Positions 41,920 to 49,286 of a stretch of DNA of 64,000 nt are shown here, one piece after another (within the stretch, counting starts at the first letter, position 1; every line of letters starts with the position of its first letter). Position numbers and translations under genes: made by a program. The notes below the pieces were generated by a model. The model was not told the DNA's origin and ran no database searches. It was given only the letters and a program-made list of their open reading frames with translations. The DNA is from an uncultured Bacteroides sp. (lineage in GTDB: Bacteria; Bacteroidota; Bacteroidia; Bacteroidales; Bacteroidaceae): contig CAAFUN010000093.1 of the NCBI GenBank assembly GCA_900766195.1, positions 79,608 to 143,607 of the forward strand. Reading direction: 5' to 3'.

Positions 41920-42125
41920 GTTTCTCTTCGCGTCATAGACCGAAGAAAGCACGAACAAAGAATATCTTTGTATCCAATAAGGACAAGTCTTGTTCAGACT
42001 TTCTTTTGTATTAAAACTCCTTAAAGAAAAACCTATACGTCGTATTTTATTTGTTAATTTGTACCAAATTTGGGTATAATGTAGCCGTAATCTTGGGGTT
42101 ACATTTTATTTTTGCTGTTATTTGG

Positions 42126-43025
42126 ATGAATAAGCTTGATATAGAGAATTGCCCTTTATGTAATGGAGCGCAAATTGACGGAATATTGACGTGTAAGGAT
42201 TATTACGCCTCAGGCGAACGATTCGGTCTATGTCGTTGCCGTGACTGCGGATTTCTGTTTACTCAGAATGTTCCGGTAGAAGCGGAAATAGGCCGATATT
42301 ATGCTACTCCCGATTACATTTCGCACACCGATACAAAGAAAGGAGCAATAAATGCTATCTATCATTGGGTGAGAAAATACATGTTGATGCGTAAAGCCAG
42401 ACTTGTGGAACGGGAGTCGCATCGGACACATGGACGACTGCTGGATATTGGCACCGGAACCGGATATTTCCCCTATACTATGCGTAAACGCCGCTGGCAG
42501 GTGGATGCCGTAGAAAAAAACGCCAATGCACGTGCTTTTTCTAAAAAGCAATTTGGGCTTGACGTATTGCCAGATACGGAATTGAATAATTATGAGCCGA
42601 ATAGCTTTGATGTTATTACGTTATGGCATGTGATGGAACATCTGGAGCTTCTCAATGAAACTTGGGAACTGCTTCATTCCATATTGTCCGATAAAGGAAT
42701 TTTGATTATAGCCGTCCCCAACAGTTCATCTTTTGATGCACACAGATACGGCGAATATTGGGCAGCGTATGATGTACCCAGACACTTGTGGCATTTCACT
42801 CCCGATACCATGCAGCGCTTCGGAGCCAAACATGGCTTTATACTGGCAGCGCGACATCCGATGCCTTTCGACGCTTTCTACGTTTCAATGTTGAGTGAGA
42901 AGAACATGAATCGTCGATTTTATTTTTTAAGAGGCATGGCTGCCGGCATGATGGCGTGGCTTGCTGCATTGACTAAGAAGGAGCGGAGCAGTTCAATGAT
43001 TTATGTATTTAGAAAGAAACGGTAA
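42126..43025 (+). CDS. Class I SAM-dependent methyltransferase with zinc-ribbon start
   Basis: I choose ATG 42126 (MNKLDIENCPLCNG), because the longer frame from 42051 begins with TTG. The 299-residue protein has an N-terminal four-cysteine zinc-ribbon-like module (CPLCNG and CRCRDCGF, residues about 9-45), as in C-methyltransferase-like proteins, then a class I methyltransferase fold with the SAM loop LLDIGTGTGYFPY and the DVITLWHVMEHL segment. The substrate is unknown; sugars of cell-surface polymers are typical for such proteins. It precedes ftsX by 12 bp, so is probably the first gene of that operon. Confidence 0.88.
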   Translation: MNKLDIENCPLCNGAQIDGILTCKDYYASGERFGLCRCRDCGFLFTQNVPVEAEIGRYYATPDYISHTDTKKGAINAIYHWVRKYMLMRKARLVERESHRTHGRLLDIGTGTGYFPYTMRKRRWQVDAVEKNANARAFSKKQFGLDVLPDTELNNYEPNSFDVITLWHVMEHLELLNETWELLHSILSDKGILIIAVPNSSSFDAHRYGEYWAAYDVPRHLWHFTPDTMQRFGAKHGFILAARHPMPFDAFYVSMLSEKNMNRRFYFLRGMAAGMMAWLAALTKKERSSSMIYVFRKKR

Positions 43026-43037
43026 GCTGTAAATAGA

Positions 43038-43919
43038 ATGAAGATAAAATACAAAAACAATTCCGTATCATACTTTGATATGCAGTTCATTACCTCCAGT
43101 ATAAGCACTACATTGGTATTGCTGCTGCTGGGACTTGTTGTCTTTTTTGTGCTTACGGCCCATAATCTTTCCGTATACGTAAGAGAGAATATCAACTTTT
43201 CCGTTATTATCAGCGATGATATGAAAGAAAGCGATATCTTGAAGATGCAGCGACAACTGAACCAAGAACCTTTTGTAAAAGAGACTGAGTACGTCTCAAA
43301 AAAACAAGCACTCAAGGAGCAGCGTGAAGCCATGGGTACAGATCCGGAAGAGTTCTTGGGTTATAATCCTTTTAAAGCTTCAATAGAGATTAAATTGCAC
43401 TCTGCTTATACTAATGTTGATAGCATAGCCAAAATAGAGAAACAGATTAGAAAAAATACAAATATTCAGGAAATACTTTATCAGAAGGAGCTCATAGATG
43501 CGGTTAATGAAAATATAAGGAACATCAGTTTAGTGTTGTTGGGTCTTGCTGTACTGCTGACTTTTGTTTCCTTTGCATTGATCAACAATACCATCCGGCT
43601 CACCATTCATTCCAAACGCTTCCTTATTCATACGATGAAGCTAGTTGGAGCAAGCTGGGGATTTATAAGGCGTCCGTTTATGTGGCGTAATTTCTGGATC
43701 GGGGTGTTAGCCGGGCTTATTGCCGACAGTATTTTGTGGATTGCCGCTTATTGGTTGGTGTCTTATGAGCCCGATTTGATAAGGCTGGTCACTTTCGACG
43801 TAATGCTTACCGTTTCGGGAGCTGTTCTTTTTTTCGGAGTGTGCATCACCTGTTTCTGTGCTTACCTCTCTATCAATAAGTATCTGAGGATGAAGGCTAG
43901 CTCGTTGTATTACATCTGA
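43038..43919 (+). CDS. ftsX: Cell-division protein FtsX
   Basis: Inner-membrane half of the FtsEX ABC-type complex that controls peptidoglycan hydrolases at the septum. The 293-residue product has the standard layout: a short cytoplasmic start, TM1 (about 15-40, TLVLLLLGLVVFFVL), a periplasmic loop with KESDILKMQRQLNQEPFV and FLGYNPFKASIEI, and three C-terminal TM segments (about 160-285). No ftsE is adjacent, as is common in Bacteroidota. It is followed by DUF3098, uppP, truB, queA and folK, a conserved Bacteroidota order. Confidence 0.95.
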   Translation: MKIKYKNNSVSYFDMQFITSSISTTLVLLLLGLVVFFVLTAHNLSVYVRENINFSVIISDDMKESDILKMQRQLNQEPFVKETEYVSKKQALKEQREAMGTDPEEFLGYNPFKASIEIKLHSAYTNVDSIAKIEKQIRKNTNIQEILYQKELIDAVNENIRNISLVLLGLAVLLTFVSFALINNTIRLTIHSKRFLIHTMKLVGASWGFIRRPFMWRNFWIGVLAGLIADSILWIAAYWLVSYEPDLIRLVTFDVMLTVSGAVLFFGVCITCFCAYLSINKYLRMKASSLYYI

Positions 43920-43959
43920 CAGGATATTACATATAAACTAATTATAATAAGAGATAGAC

Positions 43960-44196
43960 ATGGCTGATAAACAAAAGTTTGCCTTTGATAAAATCAACTT
44001 CATCCTCCTGGCCGTAGGAATGGTTGTGGTGATTATCGGTTTCATATTAATGACCGGTCCGTCATCTAGTGCTACACATTTTGAACCGGATATCTTTAGC
44101 GTAAGGCGCATAAAGGTGGCTCCTTTGGTTTCACTTGCCGGTTTCTTGTTTATGATTTATGCTGTATTACGCAAGCCCAAAAAGGATAAGGAATAA
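43960..44196 (+). CDS. DUF3098 small membrane protein
   Basis: A 78-residue protein with two membrane segments (about 10-30, INFILLAVGMVVVIIGFILM, and 55-70) and the motif FEPDIFSVRRIKVAPLV between them, which identifies DUF3098. The family is restricted to Bacteroidota and nearly always lies between ftsX and uppP, as here. Function is unknown, but the place suggests a link to envelope growth or division. Confidence 0.9.
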   Translation: MADKQKFAFDKINFILLAVGMVVVIIGFILMTGPSSSATHFEPDIFSVRRIKVAPLVSLAGFLFMIYAVLRKPKKDKE

Positions 44197-44198
44197 GT

Positions 44199-45089
44199 AT
44201 GGGAGATCTTACTGTCTTACAGACAATTATTATTGCCATTGTAGAGGGGTTGACCGAATTCCTACCTGTATCCTCTACGGGGCACATGATCATAGCGCAA
44301 AGCATGCTTGGTGTACAAAGCACCGAGTTTGTGAAGGCTTTTACGGTTATTATCCAGTTTGGTGCCATTCTCTCGGTGGTGTGGTTGTATTGGAAACGAT
44401 TCTTCAGGCTTCAACCTGTAAAGATATTCGATGCTGAGGCCACTCGTGGAAAAAGTTTCGGGCAATCCTTACTGGTTTGGTTGAAGCGTTTCCTGAAGAA
44501 ATTTGATTTTTATTGGAAGCTGCTTGTGGCTTTTATACCTGCTGCTGTGATCGGCTTCTTATTAAGCGACAAGATTGACGAACTGCTTGAAAGTGTGGAA
44601 GTAGTAGCTGTGATGCTTGTACTGGGAGGCATATTTATGCTGTTTTGCGATAAAATATTTAATAAGGGAGAAGAGGGTATGGAACTCACCGAGAAGAAGG
44701 CTTTTAATATTGGTCTGTTTCAGTGTATTGCCATGATTCCGGGTGTTTCGCGTTCTATGGCGACTATCGTTGGTGGTATGGCGCAGAGAATGACACGTAA
44801 AGCTGCTGCGGAGTTTTCTTTCTTTCTTGCTGTTCCTACCATGTTTGCTGCTACAGGTTACAAATTAGTGAAGTTGTTTCTTAGTGGAGGGACAGAAGTA
44901 CTTGCTGCAAATATGCCTGCTTTGATTATTGGTAATGTGGTAGCATTTATTGTGGCTTTGCTTGCTATTAAGTTCTTTATCAATTTTATTACAAAATACG
45001 GCTTTAAAGCATTTGGCTGGTATCGCATCATTGTTGGTGGGTTTATTCTTATAATGTTGCTCACCGGACACAATCTGGAAATAGGGTAA
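44199..45089 (+). CDS. uppP: Undecaprenyl-diphosphatase
   Basis: Inner-membrane phosphatase (BacA family) that recycles undecaprenyl diphosphate to the monophosphate carrier used for peptidoglycan and surface-polymer synthesis; overproduction can confer bacitracin resistance. The 296-residue protein has both active-site motifs: EGLTEFLPVSSTGHMI near residue 15 and PGVSRSMATIVGG near residue 180, with about eight TM segments. Its start is 2 bp after the DUF3098 stop, and truB follows 37 bp on. Confidence 0.96.
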   Translation: MGDLTVLQTIIIAIVEGLTEFLPVSSTGHMIIAQSMLGVQSTEFVKAFTVIIQFGAILSVVWLYWKRFFRLQPVKIFDAEATRGKSFGQSLLVWLKRFLKKFDFYWKLLVAFIPAAVIGFLLSDKIDELLESVEVVAVMLVLGGIFMLFCDKIFNKGEEGMELTEKKAFNIGLFQCIAMIPGVSRSMATIVGGMAQRMTRKAAAEFSFFLAVPTMFAATGYKLVKLFLSGGTEVLAANMPALIIGNVVAFIVALLAIKFFINFITKYGFKAFGWYRIIVGGFILIMLLTGHNLEIG

Positions 45090-45126
45090 CAAATCTGTTT
45101 TTTTAATTGTAAGAGGAAGGAGTATT

Positions 45127-45828
45127 GTGAATTTTAAAAAAGGAGAAGTTCTCTGTTTTAATAAGCCATTGGGATGGACGTCTTTCAAAGTAGTGGGACA
45201 TGTGCGTTACCATATTTGCCGACGGATAAAAGAGAAGAAATTGAAAGTGGGACATGCTGGAACACTTGATCCCCTGGCTACCGGAGTGATGATTATTTGC
45301 ACAGGTAAAGCAACAAAACGCATTGAGGAATTTCAGTATCACACCAAAGAATATATTGCTACCATACAGTTAGGAGCTACCACTCCTTCTTATGATTTGG
45401 AGCATGAGATAGACGCCACTTTCCCAACGGAGCATATTACACGCGAGTTGGTGGAAGATGTTTTGAAGAACTTTGTTGGAGAAATCAATCAAATTCCTCC
45501 TTCCTTCTCCGCTTGTAAGGTGGATGGTGTACGGGCTTATGATTTGGCGCGTAAAGGAGAAGAGGTTGAACTAAAACCTAAGCTGTTGGTTATAGATGAG
45601 ATAGAGTTGCTTGAGTGTGATCTACCACAGATAAAAATAAGGGTGGTGTGCAGTAAGGGTACTTACATCAGGGCACTGGCTCGTGATATTGGTGAGGCTT
45701 TGCATAGTGGAGCGCATCTTACAGCTTTGCAACGTACTAGGGTAGGGGATATTCGGCTGGAGGATTGCCTTGACCCAACAGATTTTAAAGACTGGATTGA
45801 GCTCCAGCAGATTGAAATAGAAGAATAA
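45127..45828 (+). CDS. truB: tRNA pseudouridine-55 synthase
   Basis: Makes pseudouridine at position 55 of the T-loop in almost all tRNAs. The 233-residue protein starts at GTG 45127 (MNFKKGEVLCFNKPLGWTSF), which matches the family N-terminus; no ATG is better placed. The catalytic Asp lies in HAGTLDPLATGVMI (residue about 47), and KGTYIRALARDIGEAL is the family substrate-binding segment. It lacks a C-terminal PUA domain, as in short bacterial TruB forms. It is co-directional with queA, 20 bp away. Confidence 0.95.
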   Translation: MNFKKGEVLCFNKPLGWTSFKVVGHVRYHICRRIKEKKLKVGHAGTLDPLATGVMIICTGKATKRIEEFQYHTKEYIATIQLGATTPSYDLEHEIDATFPTEHITRELVEDVLKNFVGEINQIPPSFSACKVDGVRAYDLARKGEEVELKPKLLVIDEIELLECDLPQIKIRVVCSKGTYIRALARDIGEALHSGAHLTALQRTRVGDIRLEDCLDPTDFKDWIELQQIEIEE

Positions 45829-45848
45829 ATTAAAGAAGAGTAATAGAT

Positions 45849-46907
45849 ATGAAACTGTCGCAATTTAAGTTTAAACTACCGGAAGAGAAGATAGCTTTGC
45901 ACCCTTCAAAGTATAGGGATGAATCACGTCTGATGGTGTTACATAGAAAAACAGGTAAGATAGAACACAAGGTATTTAAGGATATTCTGGATTACTTTGA
46001 TGATAAAGATGTATTTGTGTTCAATGATACTAAGGTATTCCCGGCACGTTTATATGGCAATAAAGAAAAGACTGGGGCACGAATTGAAGTTTTTCTATTA
46101 CGTGAGTTGAATGAAGAGCTTCGCTTGTGGGATGTGCTTGTTGATCCGGCCCGTAAAATACGTATCGGTAATAAATTGTATTTTGGTGATGACGACTCTA
46201 TGGTGGCTGAAGTCATTGATAATACTACTTCACGTGGGCGTACGCTTCGTTTTCTTTATGACGGACCTCATGATGAATTTAAAAAGACGCTTTATTCCCT
46301 CGGAGAAACACCACTTCCGCATAGCATTATAAATCGTCCTGTAGAACCGGATGATGCCGATCGTTTCCAGTCTATATTTGCACGTAACGAAGGCGCTGTA
46401 ACCGCTCCTACCGCTAATTTGCATTTTAGTCGTGAACTGATGAAGCGAATGGAAATAAAAGGCATTGATTTTGCTTTTATTACACTTCATGCCGGGTTAG
46501 GAAACTTCCGTGATATTGACGTGGAAGACCTGACCAAGCATAAAACAGATTCCGAGCAAATGGTGGTGGATGAAGAAGCTGTAAAAGTGGTAAATCGCGC
46601 AAAAGATTTTAATAGACAGGTTTGTGCCGTGGGGACTACTACTATGCGTGCCATTGAAAGTACCGTGAGCACCGACGGACATCTGAAGCCTTATGAAGGA
46701 TGGACTAATAAATTTATTTTCCCACCTTATGAATTTACAGTAGCCAATGCCATGGTGTCCAATTTTCACATGCCATTGTCCACACTGTTGATGATTCAGG
46801 CTGCTTTTGGAGGTTATGATCAAGTGATGGAAGCATACCATGTAGCATTGAAGGAAGATTACCGGTTCGGTACTTATGGAGATGCCATGCTTATAACAGA
46901 TCGCTAA
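45849..46907 (+). CDS. queA: S-adenosylmethionine:tRNA ribosyltransferase-isomerase
   Basis: Adds the epoxycyclopentane group from SAM to preQ1 at the wobble position of tRNA, the penultimate step of queuosine synthesis. The 352-residue product shows family segments DVFVFNDTKVFPARLYG, LYSLGETPLPHSI, ARNEGAVTAPTANLHF and FHMPLSTLLMIQAAFGG. Length and ends are normal. The stop overlaps the folK start (shared ATGA, 1 bp common), so the two are translationally coupled. Confidence 0.97.
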   Translation: MKLSQFKFKLPEEKIALHPSKYRDESRLMVLHRKTGKIEHKVFKDILDYFDDKDVFVFNDTKVFPARLYGNKEKTGARIEVFLLRELNEELRLWDVLVDPARKIRIGNKLYFGDDDSMVAEVIDNTTSRGRTLRFLYDGPHDEFKKTLYSLGETPLPHSIINRPVEPDDADRFQSIFARNEGAVTAPTANLHFSRELMKRMEIKGIDFAFITLHAGLGNFRDIDVEDLTKHKTDSEQMVVDEEAVKVVNRAKDFNRQVCAVGTTTMRAIESTVSTDGHLKPYEGWTNKFIFPPYEFTVANAMVSNFHMPLSTLLMIQAAFGGYDQVMEAYHVALKEDYRFGTYGDAMLITDR

Positions 46908-47371
46908 TGATGCTTCTTTATTTGGGCTTGGGTACCAACCTTGGCGATAAAGAGTGCAATCTACGCATTGCCGTCAACAAAATAGAAGAGCGGATAGGGA
47001 AGGTTATTTCCCTTTCCGCTTTTTATGTAACTGCTCCTTGGGGGTTCTTTTCTGCAAATTCTTTCCTCAATGCAGTGGTGTGTGTACAAACAGTCTTAAA
47101 TCCAGAGCAGGCGTTGGCAGTATCACAAACTATTGAAACGGATATGGGACGTACAGCTAAATCTGTGCAGGGTCAATATCATGATCGGTTAATAGACATT
47201 GACCTTTTACTTTACGGTGATCTTATTCTTGATACTCCTACGTTAAAACTTCCTCATCCGTTGATGCATAAGCGGCGTTTTGTAATGGAACCAATGGCTG
47301 AAATTGCACCTAGCGTATGGCATCCGGTGCTGAAAGAGACGATGAAAGAAATCTGGATCCAAATGAGTTAG
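46907..47371 (+). CDS. folK: HPPK, 6-hydroxymethylpterin pyrophosphokinase
   Basis: Transfers pyrophosphate from ATP to 6-hydroxymethyl-dihydropterin in folate synthesis. The 154-residue product has the family features YLGLGTNLGDKECNLR, then a pterin-binding aromatic PWGFFSANSFLNAV, and the HDRLIDIDLLLYG Mg-binding acidic motif (HDRxxDxDLL). It starts overlapping the queA stop and ends the operon. No other folate gene is adjacent. Confidence 0.95.
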   Translation: MMLLYLGLGTNLGDKECNLRIAVNKIEERIGKVISLSAFYVTAPWGFFSANSFLNAVVCVQTVLNPEQALAVSQTIETDMGRTAKSVQGQYHDRLIDIDLLLYGDLILDTPTLKLPHPLMHKRRFVMEPMAEIAPSVWHPVLKETMKEIWIQMS

Positions 47372-47445
47372 CTCAATGAGCTTAATATTTTTCACTAAGA
47401 CTCTAGTTTATTCGTTGAATCTATTTATAAATCACTATTTTTATG

Positions 47446-47453
47446 TACGTTTG
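47446..47453 (+). promoter_or_regulatory. Putative -7 element (TACGTTTG) for TPR/HTH gene
   Basis: TACGTTTG lies 25 bp before the start codon of the 47479 gene; no good -33 box is visible. Confidence 0.45.
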
Positions 47454-47478
47454 TTCTAAATGTAACACTACTTGAAAA

Positions 47479-49101
47479 ATGCTTGGAAGAATTGTCCGAT
47501 TAATTCTAATCATTATTGTCATAAATCAGAATTCTGTTTTTGCAAATAATGAAAAATCAGATGATATTTTATTGCTTCAATTGGATAAAATGATAGCTAA
47601 TCGGAAGTTTTTTCAAGAAAAGATAGAAAGAGAAATCGCTGACTTTCAACGTACTTTAGGCTATGCAGATGATGATAAATTCCGATTTAAAATATTAGGT
47701 AGCCTCTTTGAAAAATACCGTTCTTTTTTGATTGATACTGCTTTTGTTGTTGCAAAGCAAAGGATTAAAGTTTCCAAGGCTTTAGGGCGGAATCAGCAAG
47801 ATGAAAGCTTAATGAATTTGGCGGATGTATTGAATAAAATGGGTAGGCGCCAAAGTGCTTTAGCTATTTTAGATAGAATGGAACGAACGCCTTATGTGAA
47901 GCATAGCACTTATTTTTATTATTTGTACCATACAATATATTTATCTTGTTATAATGAAGAGATAGAACCAAGCTTGCAAAAAAAATATTTTCAGAAGATG
48001 AGGTATTATAAAGATACTCTGATTTCAATAAGTCCTCCGAGCTCGAGTAGTTATATCATGAATCAATGCGGCTTATTGAAAATGGATGGGAAGGAAGATG
48101 TCGCCTTATCTATTTTGAAGAGCTATTATGAGAAAGATGGAAATAAGAATCCTGATAGAGCCAGAATGGAATATTTGATGGCTGAGCTTTATCTGGCGAA
48201 GAGAGATACGGTAAATGCTAAGCATTATTTGATATTGTCTTCAATTACTGATATAGGAAATGCCAAGAAAGTATATATGTCCCTTCAGCGTCTCGCTACT
48301 ATTCTTTACAAAGAAGGAGACGTGGAAAGGGCTTACAACTATATTACTTGTGCATTGGAGGATATTAACTTTGGCAAAGCTCGTTATCGTATATTGGATA
48401 TAGTGGAGTATCTTCCCATAATTAATACTGCAAATAATTTGCGAGTGACGAACAATAAAATTAGATTAGTCTATTTTTCATTGACTCTTTTTGCTCTTTT
48501 TTCCATGTTGGCTGTTGCTCTTATCTTTGTTTATAAAAAAAATGTCAAATTGATTAAAGCTCAGCTTTCTTTGGAAAGTCAGAATCGGTGTTTGCAGGAA
48601 ATGGCGGATAATCTGGCCAAAATGAATCGGCAGATTAAAGAAGTTAATCATATTAAAGAAGAATATATTGGTTTGTTGTTTAACATTTGTTCGGAATATA
48701 TATCGCGGCAAGAGGAAAATCGGAAAGCGCTAATTCGCATCATTAATACAGGTCAGATGTCTGAAGTAGCAAAACTTGCTTACAGTCAATCTTCGGCGTC
48801 GAATGAGTTAAAGAACTTTATGAATCAGTTTGATACTATCTTTCTTTCAATCTTTCCTAACTTTATAGAGGTCTTTAATGAATCTATGAATGAGATGGAT
48901 AAAATATATCCTAAAGAAGGGGAATTGCTAACCCCTGAATTAAGGATATATGCTTTGATACGTATGGGGATAGCTGATAACTCAAAAATTGCCAACTTCC
49001 TTCACTACTCCTTGCAAACCGTATATAATTATAGGATGAAGATAAGAAATAAGCTTCTTGTTTCTGAAAAAGATCTGCTCGTTCATCTCTTTAATATATA
49101 A
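47479..49101 (+). CDS. TPR/DUF6377-type envelope-spanning regulator
   Basis: A 540-residue relative in layout of the regulator at 3931. A signal peptide (MLGRIVRLILIIIVINQNSV, then FANN), a TPR-like region (about 70-310), one TM helix (about 330-352, LVYFSLTLFALFSMLAVALI), a coiled coil, and a C-terminal DUF6377-type helix-turn-helix region (RMGIADNSKIANFLHYSLQT, then VYNYRMKIRNK). Such proteins are frequent immediately before SusC/SusD pairs and likely regulate them in response to a periplasmic ligand. Here the next genes are SusC, SusD and a phosphatase, so phosphate-ester or inositol-phosphate sensing is a reasonable guess. Confidence 0.85.
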   Translation: MLGRIVRLILIIIVINQNSVFANNEKSDDILLLQLDKMIANRKFFQEKIEREIADFQRTLGYADDDKFRFKILGSLFEKYRSFLIDTAFVVAKQRIKVSKALGRNQQDESLMNLADVLNKMGRRQSALAILDRMERTPYVKHSTYFYYLYHTIYLSCYNEEIEPSLQKKYFQKMRYYKDTLISISPPSSSSYIMNQCGLLKMDGKEDVALSILKSYYEKDGNKNPDRARMEYLMAELYLAKRDTVNAKHYLILSSITDIGNAKKVYMSLQRLATILYKEGDVERAYNYITCALEDINFGKARYRILDIVEYLPIINTANNLRVTNNKIRLVYFSLTLFALFSMLAVALIFVYKKNVKLIKAQLSLESQNRCLQEMADNLAKMNRQIKEVNHIKEEYIGLLFNICSEYISRQEENRKALIRIINTGQMSEVAKLAYSQSSASNELKNFMNQFDTIFLSIFPNFIEVFNESMNEMDKIYPKEGELLTPELRIYALIRMGIADNSKIANFLHYSLQTVYNYRMKIRNKLLVSEKDLLVHLFNI

Positions 49102-49256
49102 AAAAGTTTCCTCTCCACTTACTTTCATTTTTATCCATTTTATTCTTAATGTACTGTTTCATAGTGTATTATAAGATTTCTGTGAAAATATTAATCTTAC
49201 TTTTCCATAATTCTAATTGTTGTAAGGAGCAAAATCAAATAGTTTTGCTTCGAAAG

Positions 49257-49264
49257 TAACTTTG
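49257..49264 (+). promoter_or_regulatory. Putative -7 element (TAACTTTG) of the susC operon
   Basis: TAACTTTG lies 22 bp before the SusC start. Just upstream, AGCAAAA (49228-49234) and TTTTGCT (49243-49249) form a 7-bp inverted repeat spaced by 8 nt that could be the binding site of the upstream regulator. Confidence 0.45.
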
Positions 49265-49286
49265 TTAATTACTTAAATAATTTATT

